Below, in pieces: positions 1 through 13,174 of a stretch of 64,000 nt of DNA; position 1 is the stretch's first letter; the number at the start of each line of letters is the position of its first letter. The stretch is taken from assembly GCF_027409185.1 (NCBI RefSeq), contig NC_084474.1, positions 32,860,382-32,924,381 of the forward strand, given 5' to 3'. Source of the DNA: Cynocephalus volans (Eukaryota > Chordata > Mammalia > Dermoptera > Cynocephalidae). Both the position numbers and the translations under genes were made by a program. The notes under the pieces are model-generated. The model made no database searches, was not told where the DNA came from, and was given only the letters and a program-made list of their open reading frames with translations.

Positions 1-1334
1 GCATACCTTTTTTTTTGATTCTGCTTTAAGAATCACAACTTGGATATGGAAAGCTATAAAAACTGTGAGAAAAATTGTTGCCATCTGATAAAAATGTCTC
101 CAGGTAAAGTAACTTAAAAAAACTTTTCTTCAAAATTGGGAAGAAATGCTGCCTAAGTCAGGAAAAAAAAATCTATCTCAACTTCTCTTTGAGATAGATT
201 CGATTTATGTATAAAATATATAAATGTTATTCTAATAATTAATTATAGTTGCCTCCTAGCATGTAAGACCTTAAAATGGAAATCTGGAAGTTACAATTCT
301 ATTTTTTGTTTAAATATTATTTTCTACTTGGTCCTGGCCAAAAATTAATTATAGTTTAAACACAGTTAATTTATTTCTACCTACTTCAAGGTATGTTATA
401 ATAATTAATGTGGATAAAAAAAGATTAACAAGAGTAGAAAAATATTATAAAAACTTTATTTTATTTATTTTGGTTATATATGTTCAAACCATATTTATGC
501 ACTTTATATTTCTAACTTACCCAAATTTTATAAAATTTTAGAATACTATTTTTATATTCTAAAATGTAAAACACTAAGGAAATTCAGCATCAAGAAAAGT
601 AAAATAAATAATATGCAATCTAAAACACTTCACCATTTGTTATTTGAATAGTTGTAGCAAAATCATCAGAGAGGAATATGTCATTGCAACCGTCCACTGT
701 ATTTTCAAGATGCTCAGCAACCACGAAATGAATTTCACATCAAAACTATAATGAGAAAAAAGATTCCAAAATAATTTCCTACTTCTCGAATTGGATGCGA
801 ATGAACAGAGAAGGCAGATCATTTCTAAAAACATCTCACCAATGGACTGAATCCTGACAATCTTTGTATTAGGAGCCAACACTTGAAAAAAGTATGCAAT
901 CATTTTTACATGTTCAGGCAATATTTATTTTGAATATAGTCCATTTCTTTCAGACAATAACAACCACAGAAAAAATAAAAAATAAAAAAAAAAACCTCTG
1001 CTCAGTTTTATTTATTTTATAGGTCAAATGATAGGAACAATCTCCCCAAAGAAGCAGATGAGACCTAAAAATTTTCCTATGAATTTGTTTCCAGAAGAAA
1101 TGGTGAGAGTTTTATTATCCCTTTTCCATCTTCCAACAGGTCGTGTATAAATATAGCTATTAGCTCTGTGATCATTCACTAATATCTTCTCTTGTGATAA
1201 CGTGATAACCCTTCCATCTGTTAAATGAAGAACTTTACTTTTTCTTGTTATTCAAAATGTTGGTATTGAACTTAACATGTTGTATTTTGCTTAACTTTAA
1301 ATATGGCTGATATTCCCTGATAGACTGGAATGAA
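1..1334. other. AT-rich DNA without a recognisable gene
   Basis: This is A/T-rich sequence with many poly-A/T runs. On the minus strand between about 610 and 930 there are two partly open overlapping frames, the longest about 93 codons. Neither shows a domain, a conserved motif or splice signals that I recognise. I see no repeat family here. Confidence 0.6.
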
Positions 1335-1520
1335 GTTGCCTATGTTCTGGCTAAGGGCACGTCATTCAACCTCCTTGAGCCTCACAATTTTATTCCTAAG
1401 GTCAGGATAATAATTCAATGCACTTCATAGGGATAAAGTGAGTATTGAATCAAACAATGAATGAAAAGTGCATATAATTGTGCCTGGCACAGAGGTGGTA
1501 CGTGATACATGTTTGTTATC
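1335..1520 (+). repeat. MIR SINE relic, plus strand
   Basis: The order of motifs is that of the MIR core and 3' end. A stretch resembling 'cattcaacctccttgagcct' is followed by the 'ggataataat' block, the 'cttcatagggataaagtgag' block and the terminal 'gtgcctggcacagaggtggt'. MIRs are tRNA-derived SINEs that were active early in mammalian evolution, so heavy divergence is expected. The 5' tRNA-like head is not recognisable. Confidence 0.8.
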
Positions 1521-2540
1521 ACATGTAAAGTACCTATTCTGCCTAACGCACAGGAAGTAATCAACAAAATGAAATTTAAGCCATCCTCATCTTTCCTCTG
1601 TATCTCTTCATAGCACTTGTTTGTATTACTTTATATTAGGGTTTCCTAACATATTAGGGTTCTCTTGTGTGTTCCTCTTTATTTTAAAAAAATGTGTGTG
1701 GTAAGACAAGTTGGAAAAATGCAATACAAATGTAAATAGCATTCTCAATTTCATTATTATGTTAATGTGCATTATGAATCTCCAATAGCAACTATACAGC
1801 TTTCCTAATACCTTGATCATGCAACCAACTCCCACCTTTGTTTAACACAGTTTTTTCTAATATTGCCTTATAATTATTATCTGCTTACATAGTTTTTAAT
1901 ACCTGGAGACATTCCCTGCATGTAGGCTCATCAAAGGAAGTGATTGGGTCTCTGACTACTTTTATGTCTTTTCACTGCACTACATCTAGGGTTGGTGAGA
2001 CTATGGGGATTTCATCTTTATACATAAGTCAACCTGGCTTACATATTTCATGTTGACTGATAGGCCACCTCCTTTCCACCTGCTTCTCAGATCTGGCAGA
2101 TCTGGAGATTTCCCTGAATACAGGACCTCTGCTACTGCTCAGAACTCTCTGAATATCTGTGTGGCTTTGGGCACGATGTCACTGCTACTCTCCCCTATAT
2201 CCTTTCCCACTCTCCAGACTGGAGGTGTAGGCTCCCGTTCATTCAAATTATCAATTTGAGTACCAGATTTAGTGTAAGGAAAACTAATCTGACAGAATTC
2301 ATATGAGATTTATTCCAGAAATTCCTAAGGAAGTGATCATCAAGAGTGGAATTTTCGACAAGAGTCAGGACATCACTGGTCTCACTAGGGATTTCAGTAG
2401 CCTCAGATGATAGCAAAACCTAAACCCCTTGAGGGCTCCCAAAGAATAGGTTTATGAAGAACCTGAGAGAAATATCCTATGCTACAAAACACCTCTTGAG
2501 CCGCATTTTAAAATATCTGCAAAATAAGAGTCTTGCATAA
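1521..2540. other. Unannotated non-coding DNA
   Basis: No gene or named repeat is visible. A slightly GC-richer patch at about 2,050-2,240 gives a short open frame of about 69 codons with no recognisable domain. It is most likely chance. Confidence 0.5.
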
Positions 2541-2619
2541 GAGGCTACTTCAAAAAGTTCATGAAAAGATTGTATATATTTCAATTCTATTTTTACATGA
2601 ACTTTTAGAAGTATCCTCA
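2541..2619 (-). mobile_element. Palindromic MITE-like element, copy 1
   Basis: The element is about 79 bp long with imperfect terminal inverted repeats of about 23 bp. The left end reads 'gaggctacttcaaaaagttc', and the right end is its near reverse complement, with 'catgaacttttagaagtatc' followed by ctca. The asymmetric interior matches copy 2 (2,770-2,848) in reverse complement, so the two copies are in opposite orientation. Size and structure suggest a non-autonomous Tc1/mariner-type DNA transposon, but the family is not proven. Strand is assigned only relative to copy 2. Confidence 0.6.
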
Positions 2620-2769
2620 TATTAGGAACAATAGTAAATCTACAGACAAAAGTAGTATATGAAAGTACGTTTAGGGGAAAGATCATTGGCTGTCTACTTC
2701 TTATGAGAACATTTCATAATAAAATGGTAATTCTATTTTTATTTATATTGCAACTAACTTATATATACA

Positions 2770-2848
2770 TATGCACTTCAAAAGTTTGTGGAAAAAGAGA
2801 ATTAAAAGATAACACAAATCTTTCTATGAACTTTTTGAAGCACTATTG
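2770..2848 (+). mobile_element. Palindromic MITE-like element, copy 2
   Basis: This is a second, more diverged copy of the element at 2,541-2,619. It has the same terminal motif (cacttcaaaagtttgtgg at the left, tctatgaactttttgaagca at the right). The shared interior segment (aaaaagagaattaaaagata) pairs with the reverse complement of copy 1. A GT-rich stretch (tgtgtgtatgtctgtgtgtg) follows immediately. Confidence 0.6.
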
Positions 2849-5800
2849 TGTGTGTATGTCTGTGTGTGTACATGTATATGTACACATGCCTTGTGTTTCC
2901 ATAGAATTTCTATAGAGAGAATACCTTGAAAAAGAAATTTCGAATAAACAACACTGAATCCAAAGATTTGGTTAGCAAAAGTTTTAAAATGGACCAATAA
3001 GTATGTAATAAGGAAAATAAAGATGTTCTCTTTTAACAACATCTTCATATTTTATTTGAAATATGAAAGCAAAAATAAATTAATCTGACATTCAGATTAA
3101 AGAATCCACTTGGTCTTCAGATTAAAAATAGCATATTCCTGGGGAAGTTTGATAGTTCGTTTGCTAATGAGCTTCATGCCACCCCTGTCTGTTTCACCTC
3201 CCCTCGAATCCAGTGACTATTTTAGGCTTTGATGGGCTATGGGCTGGGTGCTCAGCAGTGGCACAGTTCTGAAGAGAGGATGACAGCCCTTTATTCTGTA
3301 GTCACCACACTGTAATTGAAGATGAGGTTCCAAGGGGAAGAGAGAGTTTTCTAGAGGTATTCTTGCCTTAAGAGCTGCTTTTGAACACAATGCCACACAA
3401 AGGTGAATATTTTGGAGTGACTACCTCATGCTAACACTGCTTTCTCCATTTCATTAATTTTCCAACAGAGACAAACCGCCCCTTACCCACTGTATCTTGA
3501 AGACTTTAAAAAAAATTTTTTTTATTTAACTGTATATAAGGGCTTTATCTGTTTGGCAGAGAAGTAGAATCTTTGCAGACTACTAAGTACAGTTTTCATT
3601 CAATGTTGCAGTTTAGATCTTACACCCAGCAAGAAAAGTGGTGCTGTTGTTAGGAATCATTCTATCTATTAAAAAAAAGCACATTTTTCCTTCTCTAGAA
3701 TTCTCCTTTTCAATATAGACCCTGCAAGCCAATGGCAGCAATGTCTTATTCTAAGGCAGCTGGTACGTGGTATGTCTGAAGGAGATGTCACCTCAGCTCA
3801 AGGACCTTGTGTTTTTGTGGCCAAGTGAAGAACATCATATGCCATGAGCCATGTCAGGCTACACATTAGGTACTGGTCAATTCATTTAAAATCTAATTTT
3901 AAGAAGGGAAATTAGCATGGATTCAGCACTTCCACTGTAAATTATAGTTTCTGAGTAGATGCAATTAATTTGGGAGGGGGGATGTAAACTAAGATACATT
4001 CCCTAAAAAGTTCCCAAATTCAGTTTCTACTCATTTAGGAAGAAAATATAGGGTGTACATTAAGCCCTCAATCAGGAAAAAAAAAGACAAAAAGAAAAAT
4101 AATATTAATATCCAGTGTTGGGGTTGCTGTGGGACACCTCCCTTTTTTCTTCATATAGAGGTAAATAGTTACATAGGACATTCATTAATAGCCAGGAAAC
4201 AAATCAGTCTTTCCCGTAGGCAGCCTTAACTAATGCACTCATCTTTATCAGGGAAGGTTTTAATTGAGCCATATTTTAAGAATCAGAACAAGCTTAAATG
4301 TATTTCTCCTGTCATTTAATCCTAATTTGGTACAGAAATTCATCACTATGGTTCATTTAGGCCAATATATTATAACTATTAAGAGTCAGAATAAATCTTT
4401 CACACATTTAAAAGTCTTCTTTTTTTTTATGATCTTACTGAATTGGCTTGCAAGGGTTTTTTCTTCTCCTTTGGAATATACCAGAATCTTAGAGAAACTG
4501 AAGCAATAATTATTTATCTATGAATGTATGCACACACCAAAAATATGGAGAAAATATATATAGCATTATATGTGCATAATGCTCTCCATGAGCTAAATGC
4601 AAAGTTAGATATTACAGTAAAATTCTTATTCTAAACTATGTTAGCTTTTTAAAATTTTATTTTTTATTTAGGTAGAAGTTGCAAGAATAGTAGCTGATTC
4701 TCATGATCTCCAGTGTATTTGTTTGCTCCACCCCATACAAGTTATCAGCCCCTGGACCCCAGCCAGCACACCACCAGCAGTGCCTGCCAGATCCTTGGCC
4801 TCGGCCCCCCAAATGCATTGGCTACACCGACCAAATTCTTGACGCCGACCACAGGGAAGCAGAAAACACCACATCACCTTTTGTCAGTATCATTTGGATT
4901 GTACTGAGGAATGCCAGGAGTTCCCAGATGTGCCCTAGTTGAATCCTCCGCTTCCAGACAAAATTGTACAGTATCCATTTTAGACATTGTCCCTTTTCTT
5001 GTAAAGTTCTAAGGAAAAGAATCCATATCAGAATTTTATGCAGACTACAGCTCCTATCTTCTTTTTCCCCCATGAAGCAGCATGGGATTTGTGAAGATTT
5101 AAAATTTATGACAAATTCTATTTGTAGCCTTCTCTCACAATCAGCAACTGTAGCAAACATGGCGGGGGAGGGGGTGGGAACATGAGACAAAAAAAAAAAA
5201 AAATGGGAAAATCAATTTTATCTCCTGCAATTACAGGAAACAAACTCTACAGAACATTCTGCTTTGTTGGATTGGATCTGAATCATCAAATAAAAGACAT
5301 TTTTTTCTATCCGGCTTATTCACAGAATGTGGTTTACTACATTATCCAGTAAACTGGAAGATGTTGGGTGAGTCATTTAACCACTCACCAAGGTTCATGT
5401 AGTAAAAGACCACCTGTGTTGCTCTGTATGTTATGAAAGAGACTTAAGGAAGAAAGATAATTTTCATCGCTATTATCACTATTAGTCACAATGCCCTCTT
5501 TTGTTGTTCCAGGAGCAGGTATTTTGTAGAAAAATAGAAGTCAGTGACCTAAGAGCTAAATGATTTGCCTAACGTCCCAGAGAGATTGAACAATGGAAGG
5601 GGATCAAGGACTCCTGATTCCTTGTCTGGGACACAAACCAGAGGAACATATTGCTCTCATAAGTGCAATAGTTATTTGCCTTTCTGGGTGAAAAGGGACT
5701 TTAGGCTACAGGCTCTTTTCTTACCCTCTTATGCTGGAATGGCATATTTGAATGACGTAAGACACCTCAGCATCCAGAGAAACTTTCTAAAAATAAGAGA

Positions 5801-8800
5801 AAAAGACTACTCACTTTAATATTTACTCTTGAGTAGGGAGGAATGAAACAGAGTGTTCAGCTACTCAGAAACTGTATCCCAAACATAAGAAGTGATGTTG
5901 TCCCCCAATAAAGTCATATGATAAACACATGTGCTTGTAAAACAGCCCACTCCAGACCACATACTGAAGTGTAAAGAGGACTGAAGACATATTTTATTTG
6001 ATGAGCCACATACAAATCTTAGTGGATGTTCACTACTTCATTAAATAAATGGCAGCCCCTTTGGAACAAACCAAACACGGTCAGAAACTTCCTGAGCCTA
6101 TTTTGGAGAACAAGCTACTGGGCAAGATAAGCTTCAGGCCACTGACCAATTGCAAAAGCCAAATACGGCTGGATGGACATATTTGTAAACCCATAGTGCA
6201 GAGCCTGGGATGTTCCTCAGGGGGTTGGGGGCAGAACAGTTTCCCAGGCAATTGCCCTAGTTGTCCATATATGACATATTTGAAAAGTTGAAGCTGCAAA
6301 ATTGCTGTGGTTTCTTGTTCTATACCCTCATTTCACTTGTGGCTAAAGACCACTAATAAAAAATTCTAATATAAAATTTTGATGGATGGGTGGAACAACA
6401 GATTTCAGCTCTGCAGATATATATATATATGAAAAATGTACACATTTCTAAATATTATATTAATTCTACACCTGTACCATTAGTGCCCCAGCATTTTTAA
6501 AAGTTCCAGAACACGTTTTCTTCAGCTTGTTTATGAAGATCTCTGTGGGTATATAGATGTATTCTTGAGGATTCAAGTAGTCTCTTCATTTTTTCAATGT
6601 TAGTTTTTCATTGCCATGATAATCTTTAGAAACTTAAAAAATATTCTGGATCATCTGGAGGATCCCAAATGGCTATTTGATTTGTGCTTACAAACAAATT
6701 GATGCCACATGGTATTTCTAAAGGGAAAAAAGAAATGGCTTTAATATATAAACCATGCATTCACCCCCAAATGAAGGCCAAATGCTGTCATGATTTACTG
6801 TACAAAGAAGTTTTCACAGCAGTTCCCAAAGGGCAAGCTGGGATGAACTGAATCATCACATAACACAGGGTATTGGAGACCTAGCAGTCCCTGCCATAAG
6901 GAAGGCAGTAAAGGCAGCCCTTTGTGCCAGGGTTTCTGGCTTCTACTCCCTTGGCATACTTGGAACAGGCATCAAAGGTAGAGAGAATCCACAGAAGATC
7001 ACCAGCAGCAGCCATCTAATGGGACATGTTTTGCTTTAGCAGAGCACAGTTTCATGTAATGGGGGCATAAAGAGAATCTCACTTTTAAGCACAGGACAAA
7101 ATTATGGAATAGCAAATCTGTGCAGAAATAGCTAAAATGAAAGAAATATCATTGACAGGTTTTGTAATGCAAATTAGGTATCTCTATTTAAAAATGCAAT
7201 GTGTAATAATTATAGATATAAAGACTAAAAACTTTCGGAAAACATGTATCCCCTTCTATTCTGCCCAGTAAAGAAAGTTTGTGCACCTGTGGTACATAGA
7301 TCAATGAAACATGGTCTTATCCCTAGGGTACTTACATTTTAAAGAAAGAGACACAAACCTAAAGAGATCATTTTAGTACAATTTGGGTACTATGGGAGAT
7401 AAGGAAGAAGACTTTTCCAGCCTGATCCAAAAGAAGAACCAAATAATCACATACCGAAGCAGGCTCATATGGAAGCAGATCAGAACGAGAAATACAAGTA
7501 GAGTCACTGTATTCAAGTGATGGAAGAAGAGTATCATCACGCCAAAACCCACAGTAAGGACACTATACTAGTAAGAATAGGTTGGATTCTTCTGTTAAAC
7601 ACAAACACACATTGTGAAGACATGTCATCTTAGATCACTGCATTTTCTTGCTACTTGGTACTTAATTCAGAGTCTGAGCTGCATTTTTTTCAACTAGTTG
7701 TTCCTCTTAGAAAAACACATAGTACAAGTACATCAATAACATTTTTTTAAAGTAATGACAAATAATCCTAAGCTTCCCAGGGTGCTTCTGGTTATTTCAA
7801 AAGACATTGCAAAATCCTAAACACAACCTTCATTTTTTTCAAAATTCAAAAAAAAAAAAAAAAAGAAAAAAAGATATTTGTAAGGGAAAATTAGAACTTA
7901 TTATGTCTTTAAAAGAGGAGAAAGGATGGTGCCTCATAAAGTTAGCTTAAAAATCAGAACAACTTAGAATGAAATTGTGTTCACCTGTTAGTTCTTGGCA
8001 CAGCCCAGACCGCCAGACACATTTTTTTAGCAGCCCCATTAAAGGTTTTAATTTTTGCTGAAGAGTAATTTATAAGTAACAAGGGCTAAAACTTCTGCCT
8101 TTGCTGCTTTGATGTCAATGTCAGAACTCAGCCTGGAAAGCTGAGTCCAGTGGGCCCAAAGAGCCCCTTGGACTTGGATGCTTACAACCTTCAGCCTTGA
8201 GCCTACCAATCAGGAAAGCAAGTTAAGTTGCAGTCCAAAACTGAAATGTTGCAAACTTCAAAGTGAATTCTAATTTGTGGGATCTTGAGCTGGAAGTACT
8301 CTAAGAATCTGATGAAGTTCAATAGCTAAGTGTCTGCTATCAGGATCAATACATTGGAAACTATGAATTTATTAGGAATTGTAACTTTTCTCCCCAGCCC
8401 CACCCAAATTCATAGAATTCTATTTTGATTTTGGAAGACAGAATCTTGTAACAGAAACCCAGAGAAGATAAATGCATAACATAAAAAGGCCAGCCCTAAT
8501 TGCAGTTTGTGTTGGTGTTGGGCAAGAATTCTGCCTTCTGAAGGGTTATCCGAACCAAATTCTGGACGCTTGGAGAATGTTCTGCTTCATTTATTGCTCC
8601 GCAATATTGCCTGCCCTTTCCCAGGGTTCTAGTGTTCTTTGCACTTAAGAAATATTTTGTGCATGTCTTTTCTTTTTTTCAGCATAGCTGCTGATTTCAG
8701 TGAAAAATGGATGGTGGGGTATTTATTCATGTACACAGTTCTCTGTTTCTTTTTGCATTCTTTAAGAAAAAATCTTATAACTTCATCCTCCTAGGTAGTG

Positions 8801-10744
8801 ATAGAAGCCAGAGAGAAATTATTTAAAGGAAAAAATGAGATTAATATTTCAGTTTAAATGTCAAAAGCAGAAGGAACTTGGGTAGTATAAAAGGGTCATG
8901 AATTCACAGACAATATTATCTGTAGTGTTTTATCTTCACATAGAACTGAAAAGAGATTTGGAATTCATTTTTTAATTTGAAATAAATATATAACTCACTA
9001 TAAAGCAAATTGTTTAAAATAAAATGAAATATTATCCATTAGACTTTTTTACTTTCTTTGTATTTTATTCATCTCACCTCTTTCTTGAAATCTCATTTCA
9101 CAAGCATGTTTTATTAATGATCTATTAATAAGCATTCACTTAAAACATGACTGATTAAAAAGTAGACCTGATTTTAAGTAAGTGTTCTGAAAAATGTTTC
9201 ATTTATTTAATTCATTGAGGTTTAAGTTCTCATTTGTATAGCTAGAGGGCAAATGGCAGATATTCATGCTTGTTTTATCATTATAATGAAAGCAGTACTC
9301 ATATTTGCAACACTAATTAAAATTCTACTCTGACCCATATAAATGCAGCCTCTCCCCCATATAGATTATTTTTAAATCTTTATGTAAAATTTACTATATG
9401 TGTGTGTGATAATGAAAGTATTATCTTTAGTGTAACATAATCAAGGTTAAGAGAAAGTAAAAATTAGGTTCAGACTTTTTAATACTGCAGGGTACACTTT
9501 TAGTACCCTACAGAGAGAATTAGTCACACGACTCCCATTAACTTTAATGGAACCTGTACGGGCAAATTGTATGCTGAAATTCTTAGAAAGTTAACGTCAA
9601 CAGAGTTTACTAGTTCCATTTTTCCTCTTTGGACCTTTAGTTTAGACTACCTTTACTTTCTCATTGTCCAGAGGGAAGACAAGTCAATAAAAATTATTAA
9701 CCTAAGTGTTTTCCAAGTTTTATAAGCCCACATTTTCTATATATCTGCCAAGAAGTCAGAAATCTGCAAACAATGCTTATAGCATTTTCAATTCAATTAG
9801 CAAATAAATTCAACTAAATAAAGAGCACAGTTTTAAAATGTAAATATTATAAGTGTACTTTAAATATAAATCATGTAGTGTTCTTTGTTCTACAGTGTTT
9901 ATTTATATTTCATATTCCCATTTGCAGTTACAATAGCAAAATCAAAGACTAGAAATATTTTCAAAATAATAAATGTTGAAATTAAATATCTTTGTATCAC
10001 CATATTTAGGTGTTTACATTTGAAGTGAAATGTGTTTGGAACTCTACATATTGGTCTTATTAAAATATTATATATCATACTTAAGCATTATTGAGAAAGA
10101 AACAGATAGATAACTAAAAATTAAAACATCCTTACAAGGGGCAAAAGAAACCTAAATATTCTTCACCACTGTTAGCATCACTTCTCTACAATTGTGTATT
10201 CAATCACCTGATGATGTACTGAAGTTATGATCAGTTAACAAATCCAGTAAAAAAAAAAAAAATGTTTAGAATTTACATTCACCACACAAGGTAAAAAAGG
10301 ATAAATGAAGATTCTTCTAGTGTCAACTCATCTAAGTTGTTCATAGCACTCTTGAATTTGAAAACAACTAGGTTTTGAAAAAAACTGTTCTCTCTTTCTC
10401 CCATAAAATAGACCTACCTGTACTGAGAGTTGTCTGGAAATTCACTCTCAATGTACACTCATAGAAAAATATTTATTTTATCTTATTCAAGCATCTGAAT
10501 AACCCAAACTGGACTTCTCAGGCAAAAAAACATGGTTTAATCAGGAAGAAAAAGATGACATTAATGAAGGCATCAGTAATTAACATCATAATTTCATCTT
10601 GAACAAATGTTTCAGGTAAAAATAAGATTTATCAAATATGTTACATAAGTGAAGTTTCCTATAAAAACATTAGTAAGTCATCATGTGAAATCTGTGGAAC
10701 ACACATGTTATCAATGAATATTAGTGCTGCAAATAATGTTTACC
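2849..10744. other. Long AT-rich stretch with no gene seen
   Basis: About 7.9 kb with no recognisable coding exon, RNA gene or well-preserved transposon. Minor features are a GC-richer block at about 4,730-5,190 ending in a 15-A run (5,189-5,203), a possible MIR remnant near 5,545-5,630, an (AT)n run at 6,417-6,430, and A-rich runs near 7,847-7,872 and 10,248-10,261. Open frames in the block at 4,703-5,190 lack any family I recognise. The longest, on the minus strand, would have to start at a TTG codon. Confidence 0.5.
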
Positions 10745-10870
10745 ATCTAGCTCAGTACATCATTTTAAAGGTGAAGAAATTGAGCCTTCAAGAGGTTAAA
10801 TGATTACTCCAAGGTCTCCCAGTTTCTTAATAGCAAGGAAAACTAGAATCTAAATCTCGACTCACTACTC
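10745..10870 (-). repeat. MIR SINE relic, minus strand
   Basis: The stretch from 'cattttaaaggtgaagaaat' through 'gagccttcaagaggttaaat' to 'ctccaaggtctcccagtttc' follows the order of the reverse-complement MIR core (pattern: gatgagga-aactgag-...-aggttaag-...-aaggtcacacagc). Divergence is high and the ends are uncertain. The next about 170 bp also look like an old dispersed repeat that I cannot name. Confidence 0.6.
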
Positions 10871-11321
10871 ATTGTTATCAAACACCTACAATGGCCTTAC
10901 ACAGCCTTAGGAAATGATTTAAGGTGATGAACAAAACTTACAAGACATCTGCTATCCTGGATCTGACATTCTAATGGGCAAGACACAACAAAGATGAAAG
11001 AAAATAAACAGGGCACAAAATGTCATTTTGTGGGGACATACTAAAAAGGAAGTTTAGTGCAATTTTCACCAACTGAGACTGCAGCTATTTGGTATTATTT
11101 CTTTCTTCAACCTAGTTAGTATTCCTCTTTCACTTCTTGAAGTTAAAAGTAAAGAGAGATTTATTGGTAGATCTACCTTTCATCCATCTCATTGGTCAAT
11201 ATCCCTAAAAAGGCAGCCACATATTCATAAAACACATCAATATTTGCCATGCTTTATGTCATCTATGTGTTTGTCAGCTTTGAACGATGATCACTTTCAT
11301 TGGAATTTTTCAGTATCTGAC

Positions 11322-11726
11322 TGTTATGGTTTGAATATGTCCCCTCCAAAATTCAGTTGTTGAAACTTAATTGCCAGTGTAACAGTATTAAGAGGTGGTG
11401 TCTTGGTAAGTGGTTAAGTCATGAGGGTGGTGCACTCGTGAATGGGTCTAGGCGCCTATATAAACAGATTGGTCAGGAGGAGTTCTCTTTTGACCTTCCA
11501 CCTTCTGCCACGTGAGGACAACTCGGTGTTCCTCCCTTTCAGAGGACACATGCAGCACTTAAGACACCATCTTGGAAGTTGAGTCAGAGCCTCACCAGAC
11601 AACAAACCCACTAGCACATGGATCGTGAACTTCCTAGCTTCCAAAACCGTGAGAAATAAATTTCTCTTCTTTATAAATCTCCCAGTGTGTGGTATTTTGT
11701 TACAGCAGCGTAAACGGACTAAGACA
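11322..11726 (+). mobile_element. Solo LTR of MaLR type (MST/MLT-like)
   Basis: The LTR runs from 'tgttatggtttgaatatgtc' to 'ggactaagaca', so it has TG...CA ends. It contains the hallmark MaLR blocks: 'gtcatgagggtggtgcactc', 'gccacgtgaggaca', 'gagcctcaccagacaacaaa' and the polyadenylation segment 'gtgagaaataaatttctctt'. It is bounded by a near-perfect 5-bp target duplication, ctgac (11,317-11,321) and ctcac (11,727-11,731). MaLRs are non-autonomous ERVL-related retrotransposons. No internal region is present, so this is a recombined solo LTR. The exact subfamily is not resolved. Confidence 0.85.
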
Positions 11727-11731
11727 CTCAC

Positions 11732-12514
11732 ATTTGCGGTTTTCGGTCTTTGGGTTTGTCCTCATATCACAAGAGAAGTTCGAAAACTGAAAACCCAAGA
11801 CCATGCAAAAAACCCCAATGATTTCAGCAAAGGTTTGTGGGTGAGGATTTTTCTTAAGAGCAAAAATGGTTGTCGCACCATGCTTATTTCTCATTCTGTG
11901 TGATTGTTCTGTGTACAGAACAAAAGAAGGTTTGAAAGATGAGGTGGGGTGTGAATTTGGCCGTTTGTAATTCTCTGAAATTATACTGGCTGTCTTGTCT
12001 TCAATGTCAGACAGTGAAACTGTTTCCTCTAACTAGTAAAAGGGATGCTCAGTGCTTTTGTCTTTCATTTTTTCTTAATGCATAATTTATGTATGGCCCA
12101 TTTATTAATAACCATGAAGTGTTATACCTGGAAATCTGCTCTCAAAAGGAACAGAATATACAGAATCGAAATGAACTTTTTCATAAGGCAGATATGATCT
12201 TTACATAAAAAAAAAAACCCTTTTGCTAGTTAATTCTTTCTGAAAATGTTGGATAACATCCAACAGAAATTATTCAATCATTAAAATGACCATATTTATC
12301 AAATTAAACAAGATTTTCAACTCAACCCTGGTTACTGATAAATCTCAAGGGAACTTAAACATAATGACACGTTCTAGAAGAAAAAATAATTCAATAAAGC
12401 ATCATTTCTGTTAGTTCCTTGAAGGCAGAGAAACTTCATTATTCACCTTGTATGTACTTCCCTTGCCTAACACAATGACACACTATATTGTAATGGTAAT
12501 AAAATCTGCAATAG
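11732..12514. other. Non-coding DNA downstream of the LTR
   Basis: The first about 110 bp contain a weak imperfect inverted repeat: 'gtctttgggttt' near 11,747 faces 'aaacccaagac' near 11,792. No gene is visible, and the rest is AT-rich unique-looking sequence. Confidence 0.45.
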
Positions 12515-12750
12515 CTAATAATTATTATAGAAGTAATTAATATTTGTGAGGCAATGTGCTGAACATTTTGCACATATGTCATTTAATCTTTCCAGTAATC
12601 TAATAAATTAGGTTCTGTTATTATTTTATGTTACCAATGAAGAGAGATTAAATATTTTGCCAAATGTCACTCAGTTGGTGAGAGAGAGAGCTGGAATTTA
12701 AACTCAGGCATCTGTCCATAGAACTCTTTCTTAAGCATTAACTCTACTAT
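12515..12750 (-). repeat. MIR SINE, nearly complete, minus strand
   Basis: In reverse-complement MIR order, the sequence shows 'gtgctgaacattttgcacat', 'gtcatttaatctttccagta', 'ggttctgttattattttatg', 'ttgccaaatgtcactcagtt' and 'gagctggaatttaaactcag', ending near 'catctgtccatagaactctt'. This covers most of the element, from its 3' end to near its tRNA-like head. Confidence 0.85.
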
Positions 12751-13174
12751 TTCCCAAAAACTTCCTTAGAACAGATATTTAAAAACACATTTAATTAAAT
12801 AAAAATCTTGCTAAAGTTAGCCTTTTTGATATATGCAATTAAAATTTAAACTTCTGGATAAACATCTAGGGTTAAAAGTAAAATATCAATTCATTAAATA
12901 ATTCTATCTATCTCAAATATTCTAGGTCTTGTAGAAGCCTTTAGCTGAAAAGAATTTTAGCCATCAGTCCAGTCCCTTCTAATTTCTGATGTGGAACCAA
13001 ATCCTTCTGCATCCAGACAGGTGATCTAGTTTATTAAGTGCCATACAGCCCACTAGTAGCAAAGCCAAATTCCCTAATTTCCAGGCATAACAAATTTCAT
13101 TTACAATCTACTGTTTTTATTTTTGTTTATGTATTTATTTGTGAGTGAATTGACTATAACTGGATTGTTAGCTT
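12751..13174. other. Unannotated AT-rich DNA
   Basis: No gene or repeat is recognised in this stretch between a MIR and an LTR. Confidence 0.5.

Noticed and set aside
610..930. Two overlapping minus-strand frames that look protein-like
   Set aside because: The more hydrophilic frame (about 35 codons, containing AEHLENTVDGCNDIF) is short and stops upstream. No parent gene is recognised, so a retrocopy is only a guess.
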